Below are positions 34,754 through 43,018 of a stretch of DNA of 64,000 nucleotides, piece after piece. Made by a program: the position numbers and the translations under genes. Below the pieces are notes generated by a model, which worked only from the letters and a program-made list of their open reading frames with translations, did not search any database and was not told the origin of the DNA. Origin of the DNA: Streptomyces sp. NBC_01283 (GTDB lineage: Bacteria > Actinomycetota > Actinomycetes > Streptomycetales > Streptomycetaceae). The DNA is taken from the NCBI RefSeq assembly GCF_041435335.1, contig NZ_CP108430.1:1922001-1986000 (forward strand), given 5' to 3'. How positions within the stretch are numbered: position 1 is the first letter of the stretch; each line of letters opens with the position of its first letter.

Positions 34754-36142
34754 ATGACGACAACAGACATACCCACAGCCGTCCCCTACAGGGAGGTGAA
34801 GGACTCCAACGGCCGGATGTTCCGGGTCGGCGAGACCGACGTCGACATCATGGGCCGCAAGCGCAAGTGGATGGTCATCCTGCCGTGGGTCGGCATGATG
34901 GGAATCAGTTCGGCGGAGTACGCGTTCGCGTCGGCCGAGGACACCCTGCGCGAGGCGCACGCCTGGGGCGACACCGCCATTTTCTGGATGCTGGGGGTCT
35001 GGGTCTTCTTCCAGGCCGCCGTGGCCTTCCCGGCGGGCAAACTCCGTGAGAGCGGGAAACTTCCGGCACGCTGGGCGATGATGTGCGGCGCTGTCGGCAC
35101 GCTGCTGGGATATCTGTCACTGGCGTTCGCGCCCCATGTCGTCGTCGCCTTCATCGGCTTCGGCATGTTCAGCGGTATGGGCGCCGGAATGGTGTATGCG
35201 ACCTGCGTGAACATGGTCGGCAAGTGGTATCCCGAACGGAAGGGCGGAAAGACCGGATTCGTCAACGGCGGATTCGCCTACGGTTCGGTGCCGTTCGTGT
35301 TCATCTTCACCGGCTTCATGGATCTGACGAACTTCCGCTGGGTGCTCGTGAGCGTCGGCCTCCTCCTGGCGGCGATGGTCGCCGTGGCCGGTTACTTCTT
35401 CCGGGACCCGCCGAAGAACTGGTGGCCGGCCGACGTGGACCCGCTGCGGCCGCCGAGCGACCCACGGGCCAGGCGCGCGCTGGCGATGAACCCGCCGGCC
35501 GTGCACCAGTACACGCCGAAGGAGGCGTGGCAGACCGGGCGGGTCGCGCTGATGTGGTTCTGCCTGCTGTGCACATCGGGCGTGAACATCTTCGGCATCG
35601 CCTTCCAGGTGGACATCGGGAAGGAAGCCGGATTCGCCGGTGGAATCGTCGCCACCGCGATGTCCTTGAAGGCCATCGTCAACGGCACGGGCCGAGGTGT
35701 CATCGGCTGGCTCTCGGACCTCTACGGACGCAAACGCTGCCTGATCTTCGTCTGTATCGTCCTCGGCCTTTCCCAGTACGGAATCCTGTGGGCCGCGGAC
35801 ATCAAGAACCTCCCGCTGTTCCTGATCTTCTCCAGCATCTCCGGATTCGGAGGAGGCGCCATCTTCCCGATGTTCGCGGCGATGACGGCGGACTACTTCG
35901 GCGAGAACAACAACGCGTCCAATTACGGCCTGGTCTACAGCTCCAAGCTGGTCTCCGGGCTTCTCGGCTCCGGTATGGGCGCCATCGTGGTGCACAACTG
36001 GGGACACACCGGCGCCTTCACGCTGGCCGGCTCGATTTCCCTGTTCGCGGGATTCATCGCGCTCTTCCTTTCCCAACCGGGAAGGCCCAAGGACAAAGGC
36101 ATCAAACCCAATCCGCAACCCCTCGGTGAGGAGATGGCCTGA
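34754..36142 (+). CDS. OFA-family MFS transporter, OxlT-like oxalate:formate antiporter (copy 1)
   Basis: 462 aa, twelve predicted membrane spans. A 40-residue cytoplasmic N-terminus (VPYREVKDSNGRMFRVGETD) is shared with the next gene. The NGTGRGVIGWLSDLYGRK segment places Arg314 in the helix-8 position, and YGLVYSSKLVSG places Lys398 in helix 11. In Oxalobacter OxlT one Arg (272) and one Lys (355) at such positions bind oxalate. It likely imports oxalate in exchange for formate. The start is fixed by an in-frame TAG at 34745. The upstream region has a weak ribosome site. Confidence 0.85.
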   Translation: MTTTDIPTAVPYREVKDSNGRMFRVGETDVDIMGRKRKWMVILPWVGMMGISSAEYAFASAEDTLREAHAWGDTAIFWMLGVWVFFQAAVAFPAGKLRESGKLPARWAMMCGAVGTLLGYLSLAFAPHVVVAFIGFGMFSGMGAGMVYATCVNMVGKWYPERKGGKTGFVNGGFAYGSVPFVFIFTGFMDLTNFRWVLVSVGLLLAAMVAVAGYFFRDPPKNWWPADVDPLRPPSDPRARRALAMNPPAVHQYTPKEAWQTGRVALMWFCLLCTSGVNIFGIAFQVDIGKEAGFAGGIVATAMSLKAIVNGTGRGVIGWLSDLYGRKRCLIFVCIVLGLSQYGILWAADIKNLPLFLIFSSISGFGGGAIFPMFAAMTADYFGENNNASNYGLVYSSKLVSGLLGSGMGAIVVHNWGHTGAFTLAGSISLFAGFIALFLSQPGRPKDKGIKPNPQPLGEEMA

Positions 36143-37515
36143 TGACGGCGGAGCCCATCGCCGCAAGCAACAAGGTGCCGGCCGGCACCCCGTATCGCGA
36201 GATCACCGACGAGCACGGCCGCGTCTATCGCGTGGGCGAGACGGACCGGGACATCCTCGGCCACTCCCGCAAGATCATGGTGTACCTGCCGTGGATCGCG
36301 ATGATGGCCATCAGCGTCTTCGAGTACGCGTTCGGCTCGGCGGAGGACACCCTGTCCCACGCCCACGGCTGGACGCAGTCCAACACCTTCTGGATTCTGA
36401 GTGTCTGGGTCTTCTTCCAGGCGGGCATAGCGTTCCCGGCCGGATGGATGCGCGAACGAGGCATCCTCACGGCGCGCAACGCCATGTTCATCGGGTCGTT
36501 CATGTGCCTGATCGGATTCCTCGCCCTCTCGCACCTGAACAACGTATGGCTCGCGATCATCGGGTTCGGCGTCATCGGCGGCGTGGGCTCCGGCTTCGTC
36601 TACGCGACCTGCATCAATATGGTCGCCAAGTGGTTCCCGGAACGCCGCGGCGCCAAGACGGGATTCGTCAACGGCGGATTCGCCTACGGCTCACTGCCGT
36701 TCATCTTCATCTTCAACTACGCCTTCGACACGGGTAATTACCATCGCGTCCTCGACCTGATCGGCGCGTACATCCTGGTCGTCGTGCTGGCCTGCGCCTT
36801 CTTCTTCAAGGACCCGCCGAAGAACTGGTGGCCCTCCGAAGTCGACCCGTTGGAGAAGTCGGGCGCTTCCAAGGACGCGGCGAGCCTCGCCAAGAACCCG
36901 CCCGCGGTACGTCAGTACACGCCGAAGGAGGCCATCAGGACGGGCATGCTGCCCCTGATGTGGTTCACCCTCGTCATGACCGCGGGTGTGTCCATCTTCG
37001 GGATCTCCTTCCAGGTGGACTTCGCCAAGGAGGTGGGCTTCGGGCCGCTGGTCGCCGCGACGTCGATGGGGCTCATGGCCGTCATCAACGGCATCGGACG
37101 CGGGGTGGTCGGCTGGCTCTCCGACATCTGGGGCCGCAAGGCGACCCTGATATTCGTGATCCTGGTCCTCGGGCTCTCCCAGTTCGGAGTGATCTGGGCG
37201 GGCGACATCCACAGCGAATGGCTGTTCCTGGTCTTCGCGTTCCTCTCCGGATTCGGCGGCGGTGCGTTCTATCCGATGTTCGCGGCACTGACCCCGGACT
37301 ACTTCGGCGAGAACTACAACGCCACCAACTACGGGCTCGTCTACAGCGGCAAGCTGATCAGCGGCCTGTTCGGCGGCGGCCTCGGCTCGATGGTGGTGGC
37401 CGCGTGGGGCTACAACGGCGCGTACGCGCTCGCGGGCGGCATCTCGATGCTGGCGGCGGCCGTCGCACTGCTGCTCCGCCAGCCGGGGCGTGAGCGGGCG
37501 CCTGCGCCCGCTTGA
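36142..37515 (+). CDS. OFA-family MFS transporter, OxlT-like (copy 2)
   Basis: 457 aa, ATG overlapping the stop of copy 1 (TGATG). It keeps the same N-terminal tail (TPYREITDEHGRVYRVGETD) and the DPPKNWWP motif in the central loop, so the pair is an old tandem duplication. Arg320 (NGIGRGVVGWLSD) and Lys404 (YGLVYSGKLISG) are conserved. It ends the oxalate operon just before a very strong terminator. The two copies may differ in affinity or form a heteromeric unit; the sequence cannot tell. Confidence 0.85.
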   Translation: MTAEPIAASNKVPAGTPYREITDEHGRVYRVGETDRDILGHSRKIMVYLPWIAMMAISVFEYAFGSAEDTLSHAHGWTQSNTFWILSVWVFFQAGIAFPAGWMRERGILTARNAMFIGSFMCLIGFLALSHLNNVWLAIIGFGVIGGVGSGFVYATCINMVAKWFPERRGAKTGFVNGGFAYGSLPFIFIFNYAFDTGNYHRVLDLIGAYILVVVLACAFFFKDPPKNWWPSEVDPLEKSGASKDAASLAKNPPAVRQYTPKEAIRTGMLPLMWFTLVMTAGVSIFGISFQVDFAKEVGFGPLVAATSMGLMAVINGIGRGVVGWLSDIWGRKATLIFVILVLGLSQFGVIWAGDIHSEWLFLVFAFLSGFGGGAFYPMFAALTPDYFGENYNATNYGLVYSGKLISGLFGGGLGSMVVAAWGYNGAYALAGGISMLAAAVALLLRQPGRERAPAPA

Positions 37516-37524
37516 CCCCCGTGA

Positions 37525-37577
37525 CGCACACACAGCTCTCGCCGCGCGGCTTGCGCGCGGCGAGAGCTGTGTGTGCG
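37525..37577. terminator. 24-bp perfect-stem terminator ending the oxalate operon
   Basis: The left arm at 37525-37548 begins CGCACACACAGCTCTC and pairs base for base with the right arm at 37554-37577, leaving a 5-nt GCTTG loop. It lies between convergent units (antiporter copy 2 on the plus strand, isomerase gene on the minus strand) and would stop transcription from both sides. Confidence 0.9.
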
Positions 37578-37608
37578 GGCGTTTCCCGAGCCTCTTCTCC
37601 CGACTGTG

Positions 37609-38769
37609 TCAGCGCTTCTTGCGGAGGGCCGCCAGGTTGTCGTAGCCGACCTTCGCGAGCTTCAGGGACTGGCCGAGGTCGGTGCCGCTGGGCGCGTTGT
37701 CCTGCTCGACCATGGGGTTGTGGTAGTTCTTCTCGCCGACCCGGCTGAAGAAGGTGCGGTAGTCGATGACGCCCTCACCGAAGGCCACCATGTCGTAGCC
37801 CTCACCGCTGGTGTCGTTGCGGGTGCCGTCCTTGGCGTGGAACAGCGGGTAGCGCTTGTTGTTGCGGCTGACGAGCGCGGCCGGGTCGAAGACCTTCTTC
37901 CGCTGGGAGCCGTCGTGCGCCGTGTACGTGTGGAACTTGTACTGCGCGACGTGCGCCCAGTAGATGTCCATCTCCAGCCAGACCGTCCGCGGGTCGGTGG
38001 CCTTGAGGAAGTACTCCAGCTTGCGGATGCCGGAGCTGCGGGTCGGGCGGCCCTGCGCGTCGAGCGGCCCCCCGTCGAGCAGGAAGCCGTACGCCGCGTC
38101 GTGGTTGTGGGTGTAGAGCTTGATGCCGGCCTTGCGCGCGATGGCGCCCATGGCGTTCCACTTGTCGGCGGCGACGTCCCAGTCGGCCTTGTACGAGCTG
38201 TTGGTGGGGTCGCCACCGGTGCCCATGTGGTCCATGCCGAGGATGTTGGCGATCTCCAGGTGCTTCTTGAACGTGTCGAGGTCGGGCTGCGAGAGCGGCC
38301 ATGACCCCGGTATGAAGCCGTGGTTGCCCTGGGCGCGCAGGCCGTACTCGTCGAGCCAGGAGCGCAGCAGCTTGGCGCCCTCGACGGACTCCAGGCCGGC
38401 GCCGCCGGGGGCGTTGGCGTGCTGGCCGTAGCCCGCGAACTCGACCTGCTTGTAGCCGTAGCGGGCCAGTTCCTTGAACACCTCACGGAAACCGGAGGGC
38501 AGGGTGCTGGCGAGCGGGTCACGGCCGGTCGCGTCACGCACCGTGTAGAGGATGATTCCGCGCTTCTTCGCCGGGACCAGGTCGTGACCGTGGCCGTGGC
38601 CATGGCCGCCCGTCGGCTGCGGCTGGGCGAAGGATGGTGCCGCGCCGAACACAGGCGCGGCGATCGCGCCCGCGCCGACGGCGGTGCAGGTGCTGAGGAA
38701 GCGGCGGCGGTTGATGCCGAGACGCTGTCTGAGTGCCTCGTCGGCGGGAGTGTCGTGGAAGTCGGTCAC
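37609..38769 (-). CDS. Tat-exported sugar phosphate isomerase/epimerase-like TIM barrel protein
   Basis: 386 aa from a GTG with AGGAG 7 bp upstream; a longer frame to 38820 lacks a site. The signal region NRRRFLSTCTAVGAGAIAAP has a twin-arginine motif. A His/Gly stretch (GGHGHGHGHD) follows, then a xylose-isomerase-like TIM barrel (YKQVEFAGYGQHANA, KLYTHNHDAAYGF, VWLEMDIYWAHVAQ, PLFHAKDG) with the metal ligands Glu, His, Asp and His expected in the family. It probably acts outside the membrane on a sugar or cyclitol. The upstream direction is shared with the Ebo-like operon, 105 bp away. Confidence 0.85.
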   Translation of the reverse strand: MTDFHDTPADEALRQRLGINRRRFLSTCTAVGAGAIAAPVFGAAPSFAQPQPTGGHGHGHGHDLVPAKKRGIILYTVRDATGRDPLASTLPSGFREVFKELARYGYKQVEFAGYGQHANAPGGAGLESVEGAKLLRSWLDEYGLRAQGNHGFIPGSWPLSQPDLDTFKKHLEIANILGMDHMGTGGDPTNSSYKADWDVAADKWNAMGAIARKAGIKLYTHNHDAAYGFLLDGGPLDAQGRPTRSSGIRKLEYFLKATDPRTVWLEMDIYWAHVAQYKFHTYTAHDGSQRKKVFDPAALVSRNNKRYPLFHAKDGTRNDTSGEGYDMVAFGEGVIDYRTFFSRVGEKNYHNPMVEQDNAPSGTDLGQSLKLAKVGYDNLAALRKKR

Positions 38770-38925
38770 GGGTGCTCTCCTGGGCTCTTGGACGTGGGCT
38801 TTTGACGTGGGCTTTGACATGGGCTTTTCGACGTGCGGGCGGACGCCACTGGCGCGTTGTCAGTGACGCGTGCTTCACTCTGTGTAACTGATCCTGTTCG
38901 GGCTGTTGGTGGGGCGAGGTGTGCC

Positions 38926-40317
38926 TCAGCCCAGGCCGGCCAGGTCGAGCAGGAGGGATTTCACGGCGGTGGCCGCGATCCTGTCGGGAAACGCATGGGG
39001 GGTGGAGCTGATGATGAGCGGACCGTCGTCGTCGCTCGTGGGAAGGCGGCCGTGGCTGCCGCGAATAGGTGACGGGTCGAGGGGCACGACCGCCATGCGG
39101 TAGCGCATGCCGAGCTTCTTGCGGGCCAGGGCCTTGGCCGCCTTGACCTTCACATAGGGGTCCAGGGGGTCCATGAAGAGCTCGACGGGGTCGTAGCCGG
39201 GTTTGCGGTGGATCTCGACGAGCTGCGCGAAGTCGGGCGCGCGGTCGTCGTCGAGCCAGTAGTAGTACGTGAACCAGGCGTCCGGCTCCGCGACGGCGAC
39301 GAGTTCGCCGGAGCGCGGGTGATCCAGGTGGTGGGCCTTCTTGCCTTCGTCGTCGAGGAGTTGCTCGATGCCGGGCACGTCGGCGAGCGCCTGGCGGGTG
39401 ACTTCGAGGTCCTCGGGCCTGCGCACGTAGATGTGGGCTATCTGGTGGTCCGCGACGGCGAAGGCGCGGGACGTCATCGGGTCGAGGTACTCCATGCCGT
39501 CCTGGGTGTGCACTTCGAGCAGGCCCGCGCGGCGCAGGGCGCGGTTGATGTCGATGGGGCGGTCGACGCGGGTGATGCCGTACTCGGACAGGGCGACGAC
39601 GGTGCGGCCCTCGTCCTTCGCCTCGTCGAGGAGAGGGGCGATGGTCGCGTCGAGTTCGGCGGCGGCCTGGTGGGAGCGCGGGTCGTCGGGGCCGAAGCGC
39701 TGCAGGTCGTAGTCGAGGTGAGGGAGGTAGCAAAGGGCCAGGTCGGGGTGGCGGGTGCTGATGATGTGGCGTGTGGCGTCCACGATCCAGCGGCTCGACA
39801 CGATGTCGGCGCCGGGGCCCCAGAAGTGGAAGAGGGGGAACGTGCCGAGTTTCTCGGTGAGTTCGTCGTGCAGGGCCGGGGGCCGGGTGTAGCAGTCGGG
39901 TTCCTTGCGGCCGTCGGCGTAGTAGACGGGACGGGGGGTGATGGTGATGTCGGTGTCGGCGCCCATGGCGTACCACCAGCAGATGTTGGCGACGGTGTAG
40001 CCGGGGTGCGCGCGGCGGGCGGCGTCCCACAGCTTGTCGCCGGCGACGAGGCCGTTGTGCTGGCGCCACAGGAGTACGTCGCCGAGCTCGCGGAAGTACC
40101 AGCCGTTGCCGACGATGCCGTGCTCGGCGGGGGTGGTGCCGGTGAGGAAGGTGGACTGGGCCGCGCAGGTGACGGCGGGCAGGACCGTGCCCAGGGGGGC
40201 CCGGGAGCCGGACTGGCCCAGGGACTTGAGGTGCGGCATGTGGTCGAGGAGACGGGGGGTGAGGCCGACGACGTCCAGGACGAGGAGAGGAGTGGGGCCA
40301 GATTCGGGTGCGGTCAT
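38926..40317 (-). CDS. Alkaline phosphatase/nucleotide pyrophosphatase family protein (EboF-like)
   Basis: 463 aa, ATG overlapping the eboE stop. Type I phosphodiesterase fold: LLVLDVVGLTPRLLDHMPHL with the first metal Asp, nucleophile Thr in LPAVTCAAQSTFLTGTTPAEHGIVGNGW (shown as PAVTCAAQSTFLTG), LPHLDYDLQRFGP, and VALSEYGITRV in place of the more common SDHG. The metal ligands are largely in place. In Ebo clusters this family accompanies EboA, EboB, EboC and EboE. The long open frame running upstream to 41595 is a shadow of eboE. Confidence 0.86.
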   Translation of the reverse strand: MTAPESGPTPLLVLDVVGLTPRLLDHMPHLKSLGQSGSRAPLGTVLPAVTCAAQSTFLTGTTPAEHGIVGNGWYFRELGDVLLWRQHNGLVAGDKLWDAARRAHPGYTVANICWWYAMGADTDITITPRPVYYADGRKEPDCYTRPPALHDELTEKLGTFPLFHFWGPGADIVSSRWIVDATRHIISTRHPDLALCYLPHLDYDLQRFGPDDPRSHQAAAELDATIAPLLDEAKDEGRTVVALSEYGITRVDRPIDINRALRRAGLLEVHTQDGMEYLDPMTSRAFAVADHQIAHIYVRRPEDLEVTRQALADVPGIEQLLDDEGKKAHHLDHPRSGELVAVAEPDAWFTYYYWLDDDRAPDFAQLVEIHRKPGYDPVELFMDPLDPYVKVKAAKALARKKLGMRYRMAVVPLDPSPIRGSHGRLPTSDDDGPLIISSTPHAFPDRIAATAVKSLLLDLAGLG

Positions 40318-41483
40318 GGCAGTTCCTTCAGGCCGAGGTCCGTCAGGAGATCGCGGGCGAGGGTGAGTTCGGCGGCGATTCCGTCGGCGAGCTGGGGACG
40401 GGAGCGGGGGCGCAGTGCGGGCGGCAGCGCCTGCCAGGTGTAGGTCTCGACCTCGAGGTGGCGGGTGCGGGGTTCGGGCCCGCCGACCAGGTGGGCGAGG
40501 GTGTCCTTGAGTACGGGGAGGGTGGAGGTGAGGGGCGGCGCGGGAGCGGCGTGCAGGGGGACGTGGAAGTGGGCGCGCCAGGGTGCGCTTTCGGGCAGGG
40601 CGTCGCCGGCGAGGGATTCGCCGAGGTCGTCGGTGCCGCGCAGTCCGGCCGCGGTGCGGGTGCGGGTCTGGTGCAGGAAGCGGGGTTCGTCGAAGGCGGC
40701 GAGGGCCTCGCGGACTCCGGGGAGATGGGGGTGTTCGGCGTGCAGGGCGGCGGAGAGCTGGGACTTGACGACGGGGATGCCCGCGGCGGCGAGGGCGTCG
40801 AGGGCGGTCTGCGGGTCCTCGAAGGAGGTGGCGAGGTGACAGGTGTCGACGCAGACGCCGATGCGGTCGTGGCCGATCGCGGTGAGGGGGGCGATCGCGT
40901 CGCCCGTGGTCTCCACGGTGCAGCCCGGTTCCGGTTCGAGGCCGATGCGGATCGACTTGCCGGTCAGCTCCGCGAGGGCGTCCAGGCGTTGGGCGAGCGC
41001 GGTGAGAGCGGCGCGGGCGGCCTCGGCGTGAGTGGTGTCGAAGGGGGTGCGCCAGGCGAGGGGAAGGGTGGAGATGGTGCCTTCGGTGACGTCGTCCGGG
41101 AGCAGGGCGGCCAGCAGCCGGGCCAGGTCGGTCGTGTGGGAGAGGCGCTCGGGGTCGGTCCAGTCCGGCTTGTAGACGCGGTACTTGACCTCTTCGGCGC
41201 CGAAGCCTTCGTACGGGAAGCCGTTGAGGGTGACGACCTCGAGGCCGCGCCGGTCGAGTTCGGTGCGCAGGCCGCGCAGCGCCGCCGGGTCGGTGACCAG
41301 GGCGTGCGCGGCGTCCTTGGCGAGCCACAGGCCGATGCCCAGGCGGTCCCTGCCGAGCCGTTTGCGTACGGGTTCGCAGTGGTCGCGGAGTTGCGCGAGG
41401 ACGCCGTCGAGGGTTTCGGCGGGGTGGACGTTGGTGCAGTACGCGAGGTGGACGACGCTGCCGTCGGGGTGCCGGAAGCGCAT
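40314..41483 (-). CDS. eboE: Metabolite traffic protein EboE (TIM barrel)
   Basis: 389 aa. Opens with HLAYCTNVHPAETLDGVLAQL, which is characteristic of EboE. TIM-barrel signature residues continue with TLNGFPYEGF, IGLEPEPGCTVETT, GVCVDTCHLATSFED and HFHVPLH, the last being part of the metal site. The fold is that of AP endonuclease 2/xylose isomerase. Its substrate is unknown; Ebo proteins have been linked to transport or assembly of secondary metabolites such as scytonemin precursors in cyanobacteria. Stop overlaps the EboF-like gene. Confidence 0.9.
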   Translation of the reverse strand: MRFRHPDGSVVHLAYCTNVHPAETLDGVLAQLRDHCEPVRKRLGRDRLGIGLWLAKDAAHALVTDPAALRGLRTELDRRGLEVVTLNGFPYEGFGAEEVKYRVYKPDWTDPERLSHTTDLARLLAALLPDDVTEGTISTLPLAWRTPFDTTHAEAARAALTALAQRLDALAELTGKSIRIGLEPEPGCTVETTGDAIAPLTAIGHDRIGVCVDTCHLATSFEDPQTALDALAAAGIPVVKSQLSAALHAEHPHLPGVREALAAFDEPRFLHQTRTRTAAGLRGTDDLGESLAGDALPESAPWRAHFHVPLHAAPAPPLTSTLPVLKDTLAHLVGGPEPRTRHLEVETYTWQALPPALRPRSRPQLADGIAAELTLARDLLTDLGLKELP

Positions 41484-41486
41484 GGC

Positions 41487-42335
41487 TCACGCCCCGCCGC
41501 GGAGGATGGAGTTGCCCTCGTGGGTGGCTTCGGTGTCCGTGACGTCGAGGGCGAGGCGGCCGCTGAGTCCGTAGAAGGCGACAGGGTTGCGCCACAGCAC
41601 CAGGTCGACGTCGTCCTCGCTGAATCCGTCCTTGAGCATGGCGTCGGCGACCTTGCGGGTCTTCAGGGGGTCACTCCTGCCCCAGTCGGCGGCCGAGTTG
41701 ACCAGGACCCGCTCGGGCCCGTGGTCACGCAGGATGGCCACCATCCGGTCCTCGTCCATCTTGGTGTCGGGATAGACGGAGAACCCGAGCCAGCAGCCGC
41801 TGTCCTTGGCTTCCTTGACCGTGGTCTCGTTCAGGTGGTCGATGAGGACGCGGTCCAGGGGCAGCGCGGATTCCCGGATGACGTCGATGGTGCGGCGCAG
41901 ACCGGCGAGCTTGTCGCGGTGCGGGGTGTGGACGAGCGCGGGCAGCTCGTGGTCGGCGGCGAGCTGCAGCTGGGCAGTGAGCGCGGCGTCCTCGGCCGGG
42001 GTCATGGAGTCATAGCCGATCTCACCGACGGCGACGACGTTGTCCTTCATGAGATACCGGGGCAGCTCGTCGAGGACCGGGGTGCAGCGGGGGTCGTTCG
42101 CCTCTTTGGGGTTGAGGGCGATCGTGCAGTGGTGGGCGATGCCGTACTGGGCGGCGCGGAAGGGCTCCCAGCCCAGGAGGGAGTCGAAGTAGTCGAAGAA
42201 GGAGGCGGGTGAGGTGCGGGGCTGGCCCAGCCAGAACGCGGGCTCGACGACGGCACGGACGCCTGCGGCGTACATGGCTTCGTAGTCGTCGGTCGTACGG
42301 GACGTCATGTGGATGTGGGGGTCGAAAATGCGCAT
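41487..42335 (-). CDS. TatD family hydrolase (EboB-like)
   Basis: 282 aa, ATG overlapping the eboA stop (TGATG). Metal-dependent hydrolase motifs: IFDPHIHMTSRTTDDY, AVGEIGYDSMTPAEDAA, PALVHTPHRDKL and VLVNSAADWGRSDPL. This matches the TatD-like EboB of Ebo clusters and not the DNase TatD of housekeeping loci. It lies 3 bp upstream of eboE. Function in the pathway is unknown; a deacylase or amidohydrolase role is plausible. Confidence 0.88.
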   Translation of the reverse strand: MRIFDPHIHMTSRTTDDYEAMYAAGVRAVVEPAFWLGQPRTSPASFFDYFDSLLGWEPFRAAQYGIAHHCTIALNPKEANDPRCTPVLDELPRYLMKDNVVAVGEIGYDSMTPAEDAALTAQLQLAADHELPALVHTPHRDKLAGLRRTIDVIRESALPLDRVLIDHLNETTVKEAKDSGCWLGFSVYPDTKMDEDRMVAILRDHGPERVLVNSAADWGRSDPLKTRKVADAMLKDGFSEDDVDLVLWRNPVAFYGLSGRLALDVTDTEATHEGNSILRGGA

Positions 42336-43018
42336 CAGGACTCCTGCTCCTCGCCGGTGGAAGGGGTCGCGGGGGCCGAGGGCGCTCCGGCGGCCGAGGG
42401 GGCCGTAGGAGCGGTCAGGGCCAGGACGCGGTGCAGATCGCTGGGGACGGTGCGCCCGGCGGCGGTGCGTTCGCCCGCGTAGTCGCCGAGCATGCGGGCG
42501 AGCTCGGCGTCGGCACCGGCGCGGCGTTCCAGTTCGGCGACGGCCTCCACGGGGACACCGGTGAACAGGCACTTGAGCACCGCGTGGCGCCAGTCGTGCG
42601 GGGCGAGGTGCCGGGCGGCGTACGGGCCTACGGCGGCGGCGACGAGCCGGGTGTCGTTGGTACGCAGGGCGTCCTCGACCAGGGGCAGCGCCTGCGGGCC
42701 CTGGACCAGATGGGGCAGGGCCCGCAGGACGGCGCGGCGCTCGGCCGCGGTGCCTTGTCCGTAGACGCGGGCGAGGGTGGCCGGGTCCGCTTCGGCCGCG
42801 TGCAGGAGGAGTACGCGGGCAGCGTCGGCGTGGTCCTGGCCGCAGCGTCGCCCGGCTTCGGCGAAGCGCAACTCCCAGACGGGGGTGCCCTTTTGCTCCG
42901 GTCGCCCGGGGTGGGCGGCGGCCTCCGCGGTGGCCTGGTCGAGCCAGGCGCGGGCGGCCCCGCCGAGGGCGGCTTCGAGGCGGGTGCGGAGGTCGTCGAT
43001 GACGGGGGCTTCGGTCAC
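42335..43018 (-). CDS. eboA: EboA domain-containing protein
   Basis: 227 aa from a GTG overlapping the TIM-barrel gene (GTGA). All-helical, HEAT-like: WDLQATAEAAAHPG-type helix pairs such as AEAGRRCGQDHADAARVLLL, ATLARVYGQGTAAERRAVLRALPHL (in parts), then EDALRTNDTRLVAAAVGPYAARHLAPHDWRHAVLKCLF shown as GPYAARHLAPHDWRHAVLK. The last motif is diagnostic for EboA as I know it. No catalytic residues are apparent; it may be a scaffold for the Ebo enzymes. The C-terminus is Ala/Pro/Ser-rich. Confidence 0.88.
   Translation of the reverse strand: MTEAPVIDDLRTRLEAALGGAARAWLDQATAEAAAHPGRPEQKGTPVWELRFAEAGRRCGQDHADAARVLLLHAAEADPATLARVYGQGTAAERRAVLRALPHLVQGPQALPLVEDALRTNDTRLVAAAVGPYAARHLAPHDWRHAVLKCLFTGVPVEAVAELERRAGADAELARMLGDYAGERTAAGRTVPSDLHRVLALTAPTAPSAAGAPSAPATPSTGEEQES

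Noticed and set aside
37525..37577. Integron attC site or transposon end
   Set aside because: The perfect 24-bp stem with a 5-nt loop lies between convergent genes with no integrase or transposase; it fits a terminator.
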